Assembly (NCBI RefSeq): GCF_019774615.1
Contig: NZ_CP081496.1
Span: 6,076,001-6,140,000, forward strand
Source: Streptomyces sp. BHT-5-2
GTDB taxonomy: Bacteria; Actinomycetota; Actinomycetes; Streptomycetales; Streptomycetaceae
Direction of reading: 5' to 3'
DNA: 64,000 bases
In this document: positions 8,211-16,030 of the stretch, piece by piece
Layout of the letters: every line of letters begins with the position of its first letter
Position numbering within the stretch: position 1 is the stretch's first letter
Notes under the pieces: generated by a model
The model's database searches: none
What the model was told of the DNA's origin: nothing
Seen by the model: only the letters and a program-made list of their open reading frames with translations
Position numbers and translations under genes: made by a program

Positions 8211-9068
8211 ATGTCTGGCCAGTCGCTTCTTGTCCCGGGGGACATCTCCCCCACCCGCCATGTCCCCGCCTCGATCCGCCGCCCCGAGTACGTGGGAAAG
8301 CCCGCGCCCACGCCGTATACGGGGCCCGAGGTGCAGGACGCCGAAACGATCGAGCGGATGCGGGTCGCCGGCCGGATCGCCGCGCAGGCGATGGCGGAGG
8401 CCGCCAAGCACATCGCACCCGGCGTGACCACCGACGAACTGGACCGGGTCGCCCACGAGTTCATGTGCGACCACGGCGCCTACCCCTCCACGCTCGGCTA
8501 CCGCGGCTTCCCCAAGTCCCTGTGCTCCTCGGTCAACGAGGTCATCTGCCACGGCATCCCCGACTCGACCGTCCTGCGGGACGGCGACATCGTGAACCTC
8601 GACGTGACCGCGTACATCGACGGCGTGCACGGCGACAACAACGCCACCTACCTGTGCGGTGACGTGGACGAGGAGTCGCGGCTGCTGGTGGAGCGGACCA
8701 AGGAGGCGCTCGACCGCGCGATCAAGGCCGTCAAGCCGGGCCGCCAGATCAACATCATCGGCCGGGTCATCGAGTCCTACGCCAAGCGCTTCGGCTACGG
8801 CGTGGTCCGCGACTTCACCGGCCACGGCATCAACTCGTCCTTCCACTCCGGCCTGATCGTCCCGCACTACGACAGCCCGCACCACACCACCGACATCAAG
8901 CCCGGCATGACCTTCACCATCGAGCCGATGCTGACGCTGGGCACGTACGAGTACGACATGTGGGAGGACGGCTGGACGGTGGTGACCAAGGACCGGAAGC
9001 GGACCGCGCAGTTCGAGCACACGCTGGTGGTCACGGAGACCGGCGCGGAGATCCTTACGCTGCCCTGA
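8211..9068 (+). CDS. map: Type I methionine aminopeptidase
   Basis: The 285-residue enzyme removes the initiator Met from new proteins at the ribosome. Metal ligands of the pita-bread fold are visible in order: the Asp in VNLDVTAYIDG, the Asp in DNNATY, the His in FTGHGI, the Glu in FTIEPML and the Glu in QFEHTLVVT. The active-site His in LGYRGFPKSLCSSVNEVICHG is present. A 40-residue N-terminal extension with a PxxP-like stretch (RRPEYVGKPAPTPY) is typical of actinobacterial class Ic enzymes. The ATG at 8211 gives this usual length. Confidence 0.95.
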   Translation: MSGQSLLVPGDISPTRHVPASIRRPEYVGKPAPTPYTGPEVQDAETIERMRVAGRIAAQAMAEAAKHIAPGVTTDELDRVAHEFMCDHGAYPSTLGYRGFPKSLCSSVNEVICHGIPDSTVLRDGDIVNLDVTAYIDGVHGDNNATYLCGDVDEESRLLVERTKEALDRAIKAVKPGRQINIIGRVIESYAKRFGYGVVRDFTGHGINSSFHSGLIVPHYDSPHHTTDIKPGMTFTIEPMLTLGTYEYDMWEDGWTVVTKDRKRTAQFEHTLVVTETGAEILTLP

Positions 9069-9137
9069 TCCGGCCGGGAGTAGCGTTTTTACCGACAGGT
9101 TGTCGGGAACAGGTTGACCAGGGCCCGCCCTGTGTAG

Positions 9138-9156
9138 TCAGGTAACCCTGACCTGG
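9138..9156. promoter_or_regulatory. Iron-box-like palindrome upstream of heme oxygenase
   Basis: The 19-bp site TCAGGTAACCCTGACCTGG has five-base arms CAGGT and ACCTG and fits 12 of 19 positions of the DmdR/DtxR-type iron box (TTAGGTTAGGCTAACCTAA) as I recall it. It lies about 93 bp before the heme oxygenase start. Iron-dependent repression of heme oxygenase is well known in actinobacteria, so the position fits, but binding was not tested. Confidence 0.5.
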
Positions 9157-9248
9157 CGGCTGCGCGCATCCGTCACGGCCTGTTCCCGCCGCACCACCGC
9201 GCGCCGCACGACTCCTGTCCGCGCTCTCCCGGTCCCCGGAGGCCCGCC

Positions 9249-9959
9249 TTGGAAGCGTCCCGCCCGACCCCGTCCTCCCCCGAGCCGTCGGCCCCGCTCG
9301 GGCAGGAGGAGACCCCGTCCTTCTCGACGGCCATCCGCACGGCCTCCCACGCCCAGCACACGGAGGCCGAGAACTCCCCGTTCATGGGCCACCTGCTGGG
9401 CGGCCGGCTCGGCGTCGCCGCCTACCGCCGCTACACCGAGCAGCTGTGGTTCGTCTACCGCGCGCTGGAGGACGTCCCGCAGCGGCTCGCCGCGGACCCG
9501 GTCGCGGGCCCCTTCCTCCGCCCGGAGCTGGCCCGCACCGCGGAGCTGGCGCGCGACCTCGCCCACCTCGGCGGCCCCGGCTGGCGCACCGGCCTGGCGC
9601 CGCTGCCGGCCACCGCCGCGTACGCCGAGCGGATAGCCGAGTGCGCCCGCAGCTGGCCGGCCGGCTATGTCGCCCACCACTACACCCGGTATCTGGGCGA
9701 CCTCTCCGGCGGCCAGATCATCCGCGGCACCGCCGAGAAGACCTGGGGCTTCACGCGCAAGGGCGACGGCGTCCGGTTCTACGTCTTCAGCGGCATCGGC
9801 AACCCCGCCGCCTTCAAGCGGGAGTACCGCGAGCTGCTGGACGGGTTGCCGCTGGACGATCTGGAGAAGCAGCGGGTGATCGACGAGTGCCGGCGCGCGT
9901 TCGCGCTGAACGGCGCGGTCTTCCGGGAGTTGGCCGAGGAGTTCCCGCACACCGCCTGA
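9249..9959 (+). CDS. Heme oxygenase (biliverdin-producing)
   Basis: The 236-residue enzyme opens heme to biliverdin, CO and free iron in the cytoplasm. The proximal heme-ligand His is in TASHAQHTEAENSPFM, and the distal helix carries YLGDLSGGQIIRG, the flexible Gly-rich motif of the family; YVAHHYTRYL precedes it. The best start is a TTG at 9249, because GGAGG lies seven bases upstream and no ATG occurs before residue 45. The first 25 residues are Pro/Ser-rich and outside the catalytic fold. It stands alone and is preceded by a possible iron box, which fits a role in iron recovery. Confidence 0.93.
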   Translation: MEASRPTPSSPEPSAPLGQEETPSFSTAIRTASHAQHTEAENSPFMGHLLGGRLGVAAYRRYTEQLWFVYRALEDVPQRLAADPVAGPFLRPELARTAELARDLAHLGGPGWRTGLAPLPATAAYAERIAECARSWPAGYVAHHYTRYLGDLSGGQIIRGTAEKTWGFTRKGDGVRFYVFSGIGNPAAFKREYRELLDGLPLDDLEKQRVIDECRRAFALNGAVFRELAEEFPHTA

Positions 9960-9965
9960 GGCGGC

Positions 9966-9996
9966 GGGCCGGGGAGCTGCGCCCGCACCCCGGCCC
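9966..9996. terminator. Hairpin between convergent heme oxygenase and PhzF genes
   Basis: Nine-base arms GGGCCGGGG (9966-9974) and CCCCGGCCC (9988-9996) are perfectly complementary around a 13-base loop. The hairpin sits directly after the heme oxygenase stop and faces the PhzF stop, so it may end both transcripts. Confidence 0.5.
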
Positions 9997-10005
9997 GGCC
10001 GTCGG

Positions 10006-10728
10006 TCACGGCGCCTCCGGCACCCCGGCGCGCACCCGGCCGCCGATCTCGATCGTGCCGTCGGCGCACGGCCGGGTCAGCAGTTGCGAGCCGGCCCCCT
10101 GGCGGATGTCCAGGGCGCGGCCCAGCCGGTGCGTCAGCAGCAGGGCCGCGGCGCCGGTGGCCTCGTCCTCGACGACCCCGTCGCCGCGCCGCGGGAAGCC
10201 CCGGGCGCGGACGGTGCCCGCGGCCTCGTCCTGCCAGGCCCAGGCGTAGAGCCAGCCCTCGCCGGGCGGCGGCGCGGGCAGCGCGTCCACCTCGGCGGCC
10301 GAGCCGTAACGCTCGACGCGGCGCTCGGGGACCCAGGAGGCGCGGGCGCGCACCCAGGTCAGGTCGCCGTCGTGGCGGACGTCCACCACGCCGGCCGGCG
10401 GCCGCAGCGACCGCACCGGCCGGCCCAGGCTCCGCAGCAGCCAGGCGAGGCCGACGAGGGGATGCCCGGCGAACGGCAGGCGGACGCTGGGGGTGTGGAT
10501 GTCCACGGCGGCGCGGTCCCGGTCGTCGCCGGGCGCGGCCGGGTCGAGGAACACCGTCTCGCTGTAGCCGAGTTCGGCGGCGAGGGCGGCCCGGTCGGCC
10601 GGGTCGGGGAGGGCGGCGCCGTCCAGGACGACGGCAAGCGGATTGCCCCCGCCGCCGTCCGGTCCGCAGAAGACCCGGAGCAACTCCACCCCGGGGCGGT
10701 CGTCGTGCACATCACGCGCTTCGTTCAT
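10006..10728 (-). CDS. PhzF family isomerase-like protein
   Basis: The 240-residue protein has the two-barrel PhzF/diaminopimelate-epimerase pattern: GGNPLAVVLDG near residue 25, ELGYSETVFLDP near 50, the PFAGHPLVGLAWLL block near 85 and GVVEDEATGAAALLL near 190, where the Glu and Asp line the active site. PhzF enzymes isomerise small acids, but most family members have no known substrate. The ATG at 10728 follows a GGGG stretch. It is somewhat shorter than the paralogue at 18563-19474 (303 residues). It stands alone and diverges from the lipoprotein gene. Confidence 0.85.
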   Translation of the reverse strand: MNEARDVHDDRPGVELLRVFCGPDGGGGNPLAVVLDGAALPDPADRAALAAELGYSETVFLDPAAPGDDRDRAAVDIHTPSVRLPFAGHPLVGLAWLLRSLGRPVRSLRPPAGVVDVRHDGDLTWVRARASWVPERRVERYGSAAEVDALPAPPPGEGWLYAWAWQDEAAGTVRARGFPRRGDGVVEDEATGAAALLLTHRLGRALDIRQGAGSQLLTRPCADGTIEIGGRVRAGVPEAP

Positions 10729-10886
10729 CCCCGTATTGTCCGACGTGCGCCCCGCCGGTCGCGGCCGGGGGCGAACGTCACCCCGACCCCCACGCGCGCC
10801 GCGGGGCACCGGGTATCGTTGCGCCGAATCCGTGCCACCCCGGCGGCCCGCGTCCGCCCCGGACGCCCCGAAGGAGCCCGAGCCCC

Positions 10887-11873
10887 ATGACACGCAGGTC
10901 GCCGTTCCGGGTGCCCGCAGCAGTGACGTCGGCAGCAGCCGCGCTGGTGCTGCTGAGCGGATGCATGACGGTGCACGGCGAGCGCGAGGTGCTGCCCGCG
11001 GTGTCGCAGACCGACGCCGCCAAGGCGCTCAAACGCTTCACCGACGGCTTCAACGAGGCCAACCGCACGCTGGATCCCAAGGTGAACGCCTCGTTCGAGG
11101 CCGGTGCGCTGCTCGCCATCGACCAGGCGCAGATAAAGGCCGCGCACGGCGTCCGGCCCGGCGGCAACCCGGGCTTCGTCCCGCTGTCGTTCACCGACGC
11201 CCACTTCACCGTGCCCAAGCAGAAGGGCTGGCCGAAGTACTTCGTCGGGGACGCGCTGAGCAACCGCCGGGACCGCAGCGGCGAGAACACCCGCTGGTTC
11301 CTGGTGTTCAGCCGGGACGGCGTCAAGGCGCGGTGGCGGGCGGTGTACTTCGCGACCTTCCCCGGCAACTCCGCCCCGGAGCTGAAGATCACCGGCGGCT
11401 ACGCGGAGCCGGTGCCGCTGGACGGCTCCTCGGGACTGACCGTCGACCCGGGCAAGTTGAGCCGGGCGTACGCGGACTACCTCGGCACCGGCAAGGGCGG
11501 CCAGTTCGCATCCGGCGGTGACACCGACCAGCTGCGGGCCTGGCGAGCCGGTCAGGCCAACCAGCCCGGGGCCCGCATCCAGTGGGAGGATCAGGCGTCG
11601 GACCTGCCGCCGGTGGCGCTGCGGACCACGGACGGCGGCGCGCTGGTGTTCTTCTCGACCGTCTACCACCAGCTGAAGACGGTCTCCACGGGTCTGACGA
11701 TCACGGTGCCGCCGCAGCTGCGCGGGATCATGGACGGGCCGGTGAAGAAGACCACGCGGATGGCGTTCACGACGATGTCGGGCCAGGCGGTCACGGTCCC
11801 GGCGAAGGGCGCCGGCGGCAAGATCAAGGTGCTGAACCGGATCGAGGCGAAGACCTCGGCGAAGGCGCTGTAG
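10887..11873 (+). CDS. Secreted lipoprotein, DUF8094-like
   Basis: A signal peptide with a clear lipobox (LVLLSGC, Cys about residue 27) predicts a 328-residue lipoprotein outside the membrane. The mature part contains FTDGFNEANRTLDPK, HFTVPKQKGWPKYFVGDA and TRWFLVFSRDGVKARWRAVYFATFP, the order seen in a Streptomyces lipoprotein family I associate with DUF8094. A C-terminal beta-rich domain covers residues 230-320. No catalytic residues are evident. The start ATG follows AAGGAG. No neighbour gives a clear job; a cell-envelope role is the only inference. Confidence 0.75.
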   Translation: MTRRSPFRVPAAVTSAAAALVLLSGCMTVHGEREVLPAVSQTDAAKALKRFTDGFNEANRTLDPKVNASFEAGALLAIDQAQIKAAHGVRPGGNPGFVPLSFTDAHFTVPKQKGWPKYFVGDALSNRRDRSGENTRWFLVFSRDGVKARWRAVYFATFPGNSAPELKITGGYAEPVPLDGSSGLTVDPGKLSRAYADYLGTGKGGQFASGGDTDQLRAWRAGQANQPGARIQWEDQASDLPPVALRTTDGGALVFFSTVYHQLKTVSTGLTITVPPQLRGIMDGPVKKTTRMAFTTMSGQAVTVPAKGAGGKIKVLNRIEAKTSAKAL

Positions 11874-11904
11874 GGATCCGGGGGGACCTCGGGAAGTCTC
11901 CGTG

Positions 11905-11934
11905 GAGGGGCCGTCGGGCGACCGGCGGCCCCTC
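11905..11934. terminator. Probable terminator after the lipoprotein gene
   Basis: Arms GAGGGGCCGTCGG (11905-11917) and CCGGCGGCCCCTC (11922-11934) pair at 12 of 13 positions with a four-base loop. It lies about 30 bp after the lipoprotein stop and before the convergent Prim-Pol-like gene. Confidence 0.6.
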
Positions 11935-11989
11935 GGTCGGTCCTGGTCCTTCTCGATCCGTCCTGGTGCGCCCTGGTCCGCCCGGCGGG

Positions 11990-12730
11990 TCAGCGGCCGA
12001 TCGGCCAGGCCGACGTCTCGTGGTCGGCCTCGCGGTCGATGACCTCGGCGCAGGCGTCGGTGAGGGTCGCCAGCAGCGTCAGCGGGTCCGGCAGCGGCAG
12101 CTCGGGGCCGCGCAGCCAGGTCACCGCGGGCTGGTCGCCGGGGAGGGCGGAGGGCGGCAGGAGGACGTAGCTGCCGCGGCAGTGCCAGCGGAAACCGGGA
12201 TGCTCGTCGAGGGTCTCGGGATGGCAGTCCAGTTCGCACGGCCACCACTCGTCCTCGTCGTCGGGGGTGCCGCGGGTGGCGGTGAAGAAGAGCATCCGGC
12301 CGTCGCCGAAACCGGCGCCGCTGAGGCTGACCGGGCCGACCTCGACGCCGGCCGCCTCCAGCCGGCCGAGGGCGCTGCGGCCGGCCTCGACGGGGACGTC
12401 GAGGACGTCGTGGGCCATGCCGGTGGCGGTGATGAAGTTGGCCTGCGGGAGGGTGCGGACCCAGGCGGCGACCTTGTCGCGGTCGGTGGTGGCGACGGTC
12501 TGCCAGCCGAAGGAGATGGGGTGCCGGCCGGGGGTGGGACAGCCGATGCGCTCGCAGGAACAGCCGTAGCCGGAGGGGTGCGCGGCGGGGGCGACCGGGA
12601 AGCCCGCGTCGACCGCCGCCATCAGCAGGTCCTCGCGGCCGCGCGCGGCCGCCGATCCCGTGTCCGTATCGCCGCCCGATCCGCTCCTCGGCCGGCGCAG
12701 CCACTGGGAGAACCTGCTCTTGCGTTCCAT
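11990..12730 (-). CDS. Bifunctional DNA primase/polymerase (Prim-Pol) N-terminal-like protein
   Basis: This 246-residue protein has the segment order of actinobacterial stand-alone Prim-Pol-like proteins: AAVDAGFPVAPAAHPSGY, a Cys-rich CSCERIGCPTPGRHP, then TTDRDKVAAWVRTLPQANFI and DVLDVPVEAGRSALGRLE. In true archaeo-eukaryotic primases an Asp pair binds metal at about this last position; here only DVLDV is seen, so activity is doubtful. Start 12730 was chosen for GAGGGG five bases upstream. It is monocistronic. Such proteins are widespread in Streptomyces without a proven role. Confidence 0.75.
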   Translation of the reverse strand: MERKSRFSQWLRRPRSGSGGDTDTGSAAARGREDLLMAAVDAGFPVAPAAHPSGYGCSCERIGCPTPGRHPISFGWQTVATTDRDKVAAWVRTLPQANFITATGMAHDVLDVPVEAGRSALGRLEAAGVEVGPVSLSGAGFGDGRMLFFTATRGTPDDEDEWWPCELDCHPETLDEHPGFRWHCRGSYVLLPPSALPGDQPAVTWLRGPELPLPDPLTLLATLTDACAEVIDREADHETSAWPIGR

Positions 12731-12871
12731 CAATCCCCTCACTTCGAGCGGTGGTCTGGGGTCAATGCTGCCACCATCCCGGGCGCCAGGTGACCGGTGT
12801 GCGGATCCGGGGTGAACGCGGTACGGGCGAACAGGGCATTTCACGCCAACGCCGCCCGTCCGCCCCGGGCG

Positions 12872-13471
12872 TCAGGTGCGCGGCCGCAGACCGCGGAGCA
12901 CCTGGTCGACGAGGGTGTCGACGAAGTCGTGGGTCAGCTCCCCGGTGCGCATCAGCCAGCGCTGTGAGAAGGGACTCAGCAGCATCTCGGCGGCGATCCG
13001 CAGGTCGGTGTCCGGGTCCAGTTCGCCGGCGTCCCGGGCGGCCCGGAGCCGGTCGACGTAGACCCGGGTGCCAGGCTCCATCAGGCGGCCGACGAAGGTG
13101 CGGGAGAGTTCTTCGTCGTTGGCGCCGGCCGCGGCCAGGGCGCGGTAGGGGGCCTGCCAGGCCGCGTCGTTGAACTCGTCGGCGGTGGCGCGCAGGACGA
13201 ACTTGAGGTCGGCGGCGAGGTCGCCGGTGTCGGGGAGGCCCTCCTGGTCGTAGGCGTCGACGACGGAGCCGAAAGCGTCGAGGAGGACGGCGGCCTTGGA
13301 GGGCCACCAGCGGTAGATGGTCTGCTTGCCGACGCCGGCGCGGGCGGCGATGCCTTCGATGGTGAGTTTCTCGTAGCCGACCTCGCCGACCAGGGCGAGG
13401 GCGGCCTCGAAGATCGCCTGGCGGGAGCGCTCGCTGCGGCGGGAGACGTCGGGGGCTGCTTTGTTGGCCAT
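12872..13471 (-). CDS. TetR family transcriptional regulator
   Basis: The 199-residue regulator has an N-terminal HTH (RQAIFEAALALVGEVGYEKL, then IEGIAARAGVGKQTIYRWWPS) and a C-terminal domain of the TetR_C_11-like kind (VVDAYDQEGLPDTGDLAADL, LSPFSQRWLMRTGELT). Start 13471 is the Met directly before the HTH. The divergent promoter in front of it carries three 15-bp palindromes, so it very likely represses itself and the small gene at 13640-13816. No transporter or enzyme is adjacent that would identify the ligand. Confidence 0.9.
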   Translation of the reverse strand: MANKAAPDVSRRSERSRQAIFEAALALVGEVGYEKLTIEGIAARAGVGKQTIYRWWPSKAAVLLDAFGSVVDAYDQEGLPDTGDLAADLKFVLRATADEFNDAAWQAPYRALAAAGANDEELSRTFVGRLMEPGTRVYVDRLRAARDAGELDPDTDLRIAAEMLLSPFSQRWLMRTGELTHDFVDTLVDQVLRGLRPRT

Positions 13472-13497
13472 GGACGCGAGTCTAGCGAGAGAGAGGC

Positions 13498-13570
13498 GAG
13501 ACGTATCGTCTTGACAAGACGGAGCGTCTCGCCCGAGGATGAGGACATGCCGGACGAGACGAATCGTCTC
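13498..13570. promoter_or_regulatory. Triple TetR-type operator and divergent promoter
   Basis: Three 15-bp pseudo-palindromes are seen: GAGACGTATCGTCTT (13498-13512), AAGACGGAGCGTCTC (13516-13530) and GAGACGAATCGTCTC (13556-13570, perfect six-base arms). The consensus is RAGACG-N3-CGTCTY. TTGACA (13511-13516) lies between sites one and two, and GAGGAT (13535-13540) follows at 18 bp, giving a rightward promoter clamped by operators. The divergent TetR gene starts 27 bp to the left. Confidence 0.75.
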
Positions 13571-13639
13571 ACCAGGTGCGGGGACCCGGCACGTACGGGC
13601 CCGCGCCGCCCGCCGGCCCCACAGGAAGGAACTCGCCTG

Positions 13640-13816
13640 ATGAGCAAGGGAAATGCCGGCGGAATGCTGGGCATCGGCGGCACCCGCAGCAAGCTCTCGC
13701 GGGGTGCGCTGCGCGGCGCGGGCCATGGCGGCCAGGGCACGCCCGCGCAGCAGGACCAGCAGCGACAGCGGCGCGAGCTGCTGGAGAGGATGCGGGAACG
13801 GACCCGCAACACCTGA
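13640..13816 (+). CDS. Small DUF6243-like protein (58 aa)
   Basis: The protein begins MSKGNAGGMLGIGGTRSKLS and ends in a Gln/Arg-rich helical tail (QQDQQRQRRELLERMRERTR). This opening matches the small Streptomyces proteins I know as DUF6243. AGGAAGGA lies about eight bases before the ATG. An ATG at 13547 could add 31 residues, but it lies within the operator region and gives an unlikely sequence. It is the only gene divergent from the TetR regulator, so it is the regulator's likely target. Function is unknown. Confidence 0.7.
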   Translation: MSKGNAGGMLGIGGTRSKLSRGALRGAGHGGQGTPAQQDQQRQRRELLERMRERTRNT

Positions 13817-13821
13817 CGCGA

Positions 13822-13865
13822 CCGGTCCCCGGGAGCGGCGGGCGGCCGCCGCTCCCGGGGACCGG
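13822..13865. terminator. Strong bidirectional terminator
   Basis: A perfect 19-bp stem (13822-13840 with 13847-13865, left arm beginning CCGGTCCCCGGGAG) closes a six-base loop between the stops of the small DUF6243-like gene and the convergent Rsm22 gene. It should end transcription from both sides. Confidence 0.8.
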
Positions 13866-13867
13866 CC

Positions 13868-14824
13868 TCAGTGCTGCGGCCAGGTGTCGCCCCAGGCCGC
13901 GTCGCGGGCCTCGCGGTAGGCGGCGCCGTGCCGCTTGGTGACGGTGTCGCGGCGCAGGGCGTCGTCCGCGGTGCACAGGTCCAACAGCACCTGGCCCTTG
14001 CGGATCTGCGGTTTGCGGACGATCCGCGCGGCGGCCGGTTCGGCCGGCAGGCGGGTGGCGGCGACATAGCCGAACTTCTCGTCCTCGTAGGCCAGCGAGC
14101 CGCCCTTGACCTGCCGGTGCAGCGAGGAACGGCTGACCCGCGCGGAGAAGTGGCACCAGTCCTCGCCGGGGACGATCGGGCAGGCGGCGCTGTGCGGGCA
14201 CGGCGCGACGATCCGCAGTCCGGCGGCGACCAGCTGCTCCCGGGCCTCGCGGATGCGCAGATAGCCCTCGGGGGTGCCCGGTTCGATCAGCACGACGGCC
14301 CGTGCCGCGGCCGCGGCGGCGACCACCGCACGGCGGTCCTCGGGACGCAGTTCGCCCAGCACGTAGGAGACGGTGACGAGGTCGGTGTCCTCGGGGAGGG
14401 CGAGGCCGTCGCCCAGGGCCTGCCGCCGCCAGGTGACGTCGGGCAGGATCCCGGCGGCCAGTTCGCGGCCGAGGTCGAGCGCGGGCTGCGCCCAGTCCAG
14501 GACCGTGCTGCGCGGGCCGTCCCAGGTGGCGGCGGTGGCCCAGGTGGCCGCGCCGGTGCCGCCGCCGACGTCGACGTGGGTGGCCGGGGACCAGTCCGGG
14601 ACGCGGGCGGCGAACGCGGCCAGCGCGGCCCGTACCGCCTCGAAGGTGGCCGGCATGCGGTACGCGGCGTACGCGGCGACGTCGCCGCGGTCCCGGAGTA
14701 CCGGGGCGTCGGTGGGGGTGCGGCCGCGGTAGTTGGCGATCAGCCGCTCGACGGCCTGCGCGGCCTGCTTGGGCGGCAGGCCGTCGAGCAGGCCCGCCAG
14801 GGCGGCGCGCAGTTCGTCGTGCAT
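13868..14824 (-). CDS. Rsm22-family small ribosomal subunit methyltransferase-like protein
   Basis: The 318-residue protein resembles Rsm22/METTL17, factors of small-subunit assembly with an S-adenosylmethionine fold. Residues 90-110 hold the motif-I-like HVDVGGGTGAATWA, followed by VTVSYVLGELRPED and VVLIEPGTPEGYLRIREARE. The Cys-rich segment CPHSAACP plus WCHFSARVSRSSLHRQ, which binds an iron-sulfur cluster in the family, is intact. The C-terminal region (YGYVAATR-like FGYVAATRLP, then basic RKPQIRKGQV) is complete. It probably acts on 16S rRNA or ribosome maturation, but bacterial members are poorly studied. Confidence 0.88.
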   Translation of the reverse strand: MHDELRAALAGLLDGLPPKQAAQAVERLIANYRGRTPTDAPVLRDRGDVAAYAAYRMPATFEAVRAALAAFAARVPDWSPATHVDVGGGTGAATWATAATWDGPRSTVLDWAQPALDLGRELAAGILPDVTWRRQALGDGLALPEDTDLVTVSYVLGELRPEDRRAVVAAAAAARAVVLIEPGTPEGYLRIREAREQLVAAGLRIVAPCPHSAACPIVPGEDWCHFSARVSRSSLHRQVKGGSLAYEDEKFGYVAATRLPAEPAAARIVRKPQIRKGQVLLDLCTADDALRRDTVTKRHGAAYREARDAAWGDTWPQH

Positions 14825-14875
14825 TCCGGAAAGTCTACGGGGGTCCGGGGCGGGGCCGTGCCGGGCCGGGGCGCG

Positions 14876-16030
14876 TCAGGGCCGGCCGCCCGGGGCGGCG
14901 GCCACCGCGCGGGCCAGCCGGGTCGCGGCCGCCGCCCGCGGGGCGCTGCCGCCGGCCCGGCGCCGGGGGTGGACGGTGTTGGCGAGCAGCACCAGGAAGC
15001 TGTCGGTGGCGCGGTCCAGGACCAGGCTGGTGCCGGTGAAGCCGGTGTGTCCGGCCGCGCCCCGGCCGGCCAGCTCGCCCATGAAGTACGGCTGGTCGAC
15101 GGCGAATCCGAGGCCGGGCGGGTCGAGCAGTGCGGCGACCGCGGCCGGCCCGAGGATCCGGGCGGTGCCGTACGCGCCGCCGTTGAGCAGCGTCCGGCAC
15201 AGCACGGCCAGGTCCTGGGCGGTGGAGAACACGCCCGCGTGCCCGGCGACGCCGCCGAGCGCCCAGGCGTTCTCGTCGTGCACCTCGCCGCGCAGCAGCC
15301 CCCGGTCCGCCTTGGCCCACGGCCGCCACTGGTCCTCGGTGGCGGCCACGCCCTGCGGCGCCAGCGGGCCGTAGCAGGTGCTGGTCATGCCCAGCGGGCC
15401 GGTGATGCCGTCGCGGACCAGGGCGTCCAGCCGGCGGCCGGTGAGCCGCTCCAGGAGGAGGTGCAGGGCGATGAGATTGAGGTCGGAGTAGCGGTGGACG
15501 CCGTACGGGCCGGAGGGCGCGGCCGCCTCGGCCCACAGTGGCGCCAGCAGGTCGGGCCCGTCCCGGTGCTCGTAGAAGGGCAGTTCGGGCGCGAGGCCGG
15601 AGGTGTGCCGGAGCAGATCGCGGACGGTGATGCCGGGGGCGAAGGCCGGCAGGTGGGCGGCGACCGGTGCGTCGAGGGCCAGCCGGCCGCGCTCGACCTG
15701 CTGGACGGCGGCGATCGCGGTGAACAGCTTGCTCAGCGAGGCGAGGTCGAAGACCGTGCCGACGCGCATCGGCTCCCACCGGTCGCGGGGCAGTTCCACG
15801 CCCCGGTCGCGGTCGGGGTCGTACGCGCGGTAGCGCACCGCCCAGCCGGTGGCCGCCTCGGCCGCCACCACCGGGCCCCGGCCGGCCAGCACCACCGCGC
15901 CGGGGCACCACGGGGGAAGCCCCTCGGGCAGTGCCCGCACGCCACTGACCAGCCGCTCCGTCCAGGCGGGGTGCAGTCCCGCCTCGGCGGGCGTGCCGGG
16001 GCGCAGTCTCGGTGCGTTCGGTGCGTTCAG
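14876..16030 (-). CDS. Beta-lactamase-family serine hydrolase, likely CTG start
   Basis: The enzyme has the penicillin-binding fold: nucleophile motif SLSK (FDLASLSKLFTAI), second motif YSDLN, and the HTG box (AAGHTGFTGTSLV) near the C-terminus. It lacks a signal peptide. The first standard start in frame is a GTG at 15940, but family-typical sequence (GTPAEAGLHPAW) is encoded in frame upstream of it. The frame reaches a CTG at 16030 that overlaps the exporter stop as CTGA, with AGAGG eight bases before it. I therefore propose CTG as start (384 residues), coupled to the MFS gene; the GTG would give 354 residues. Substrate is unknown; esterase or peptidase activity is possible. Confidence 0.8.
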   Translation of the reverse strand: MNAPNAPRLRPGTPAEAGLHPAWTERLVSGVRALPEGLPPWCPGAVVLAGRGPVVAAEAATGWAVRYRAYDPDRDRGVELPRDRWEPMRVGTVFDLASLSKLFTAIAAVQQVERGRLALDAPVAAHLPAFAPGITVRDLLRHTSGLAPELPFYEHRDGPDLLAPLWAEAAAPSGPYGVHRYSDLNLIALHLLLERLTGRRLDALVRDGITGPLGMTSTCYGPLAPQGVAATEDQWRPWAKADRGLLRGEVHDENAWALGGVAGHAGVFSTAQDLAVLCRTLLNGGAYGTARILGPAAVAALLDPPGLGFAVDQPYFMGELAGRGAAGHTGFTGTSLVLDRATDSFLVLLANTVHPRRRAGGSAPRAAAATRLARAVAAAPGGRP

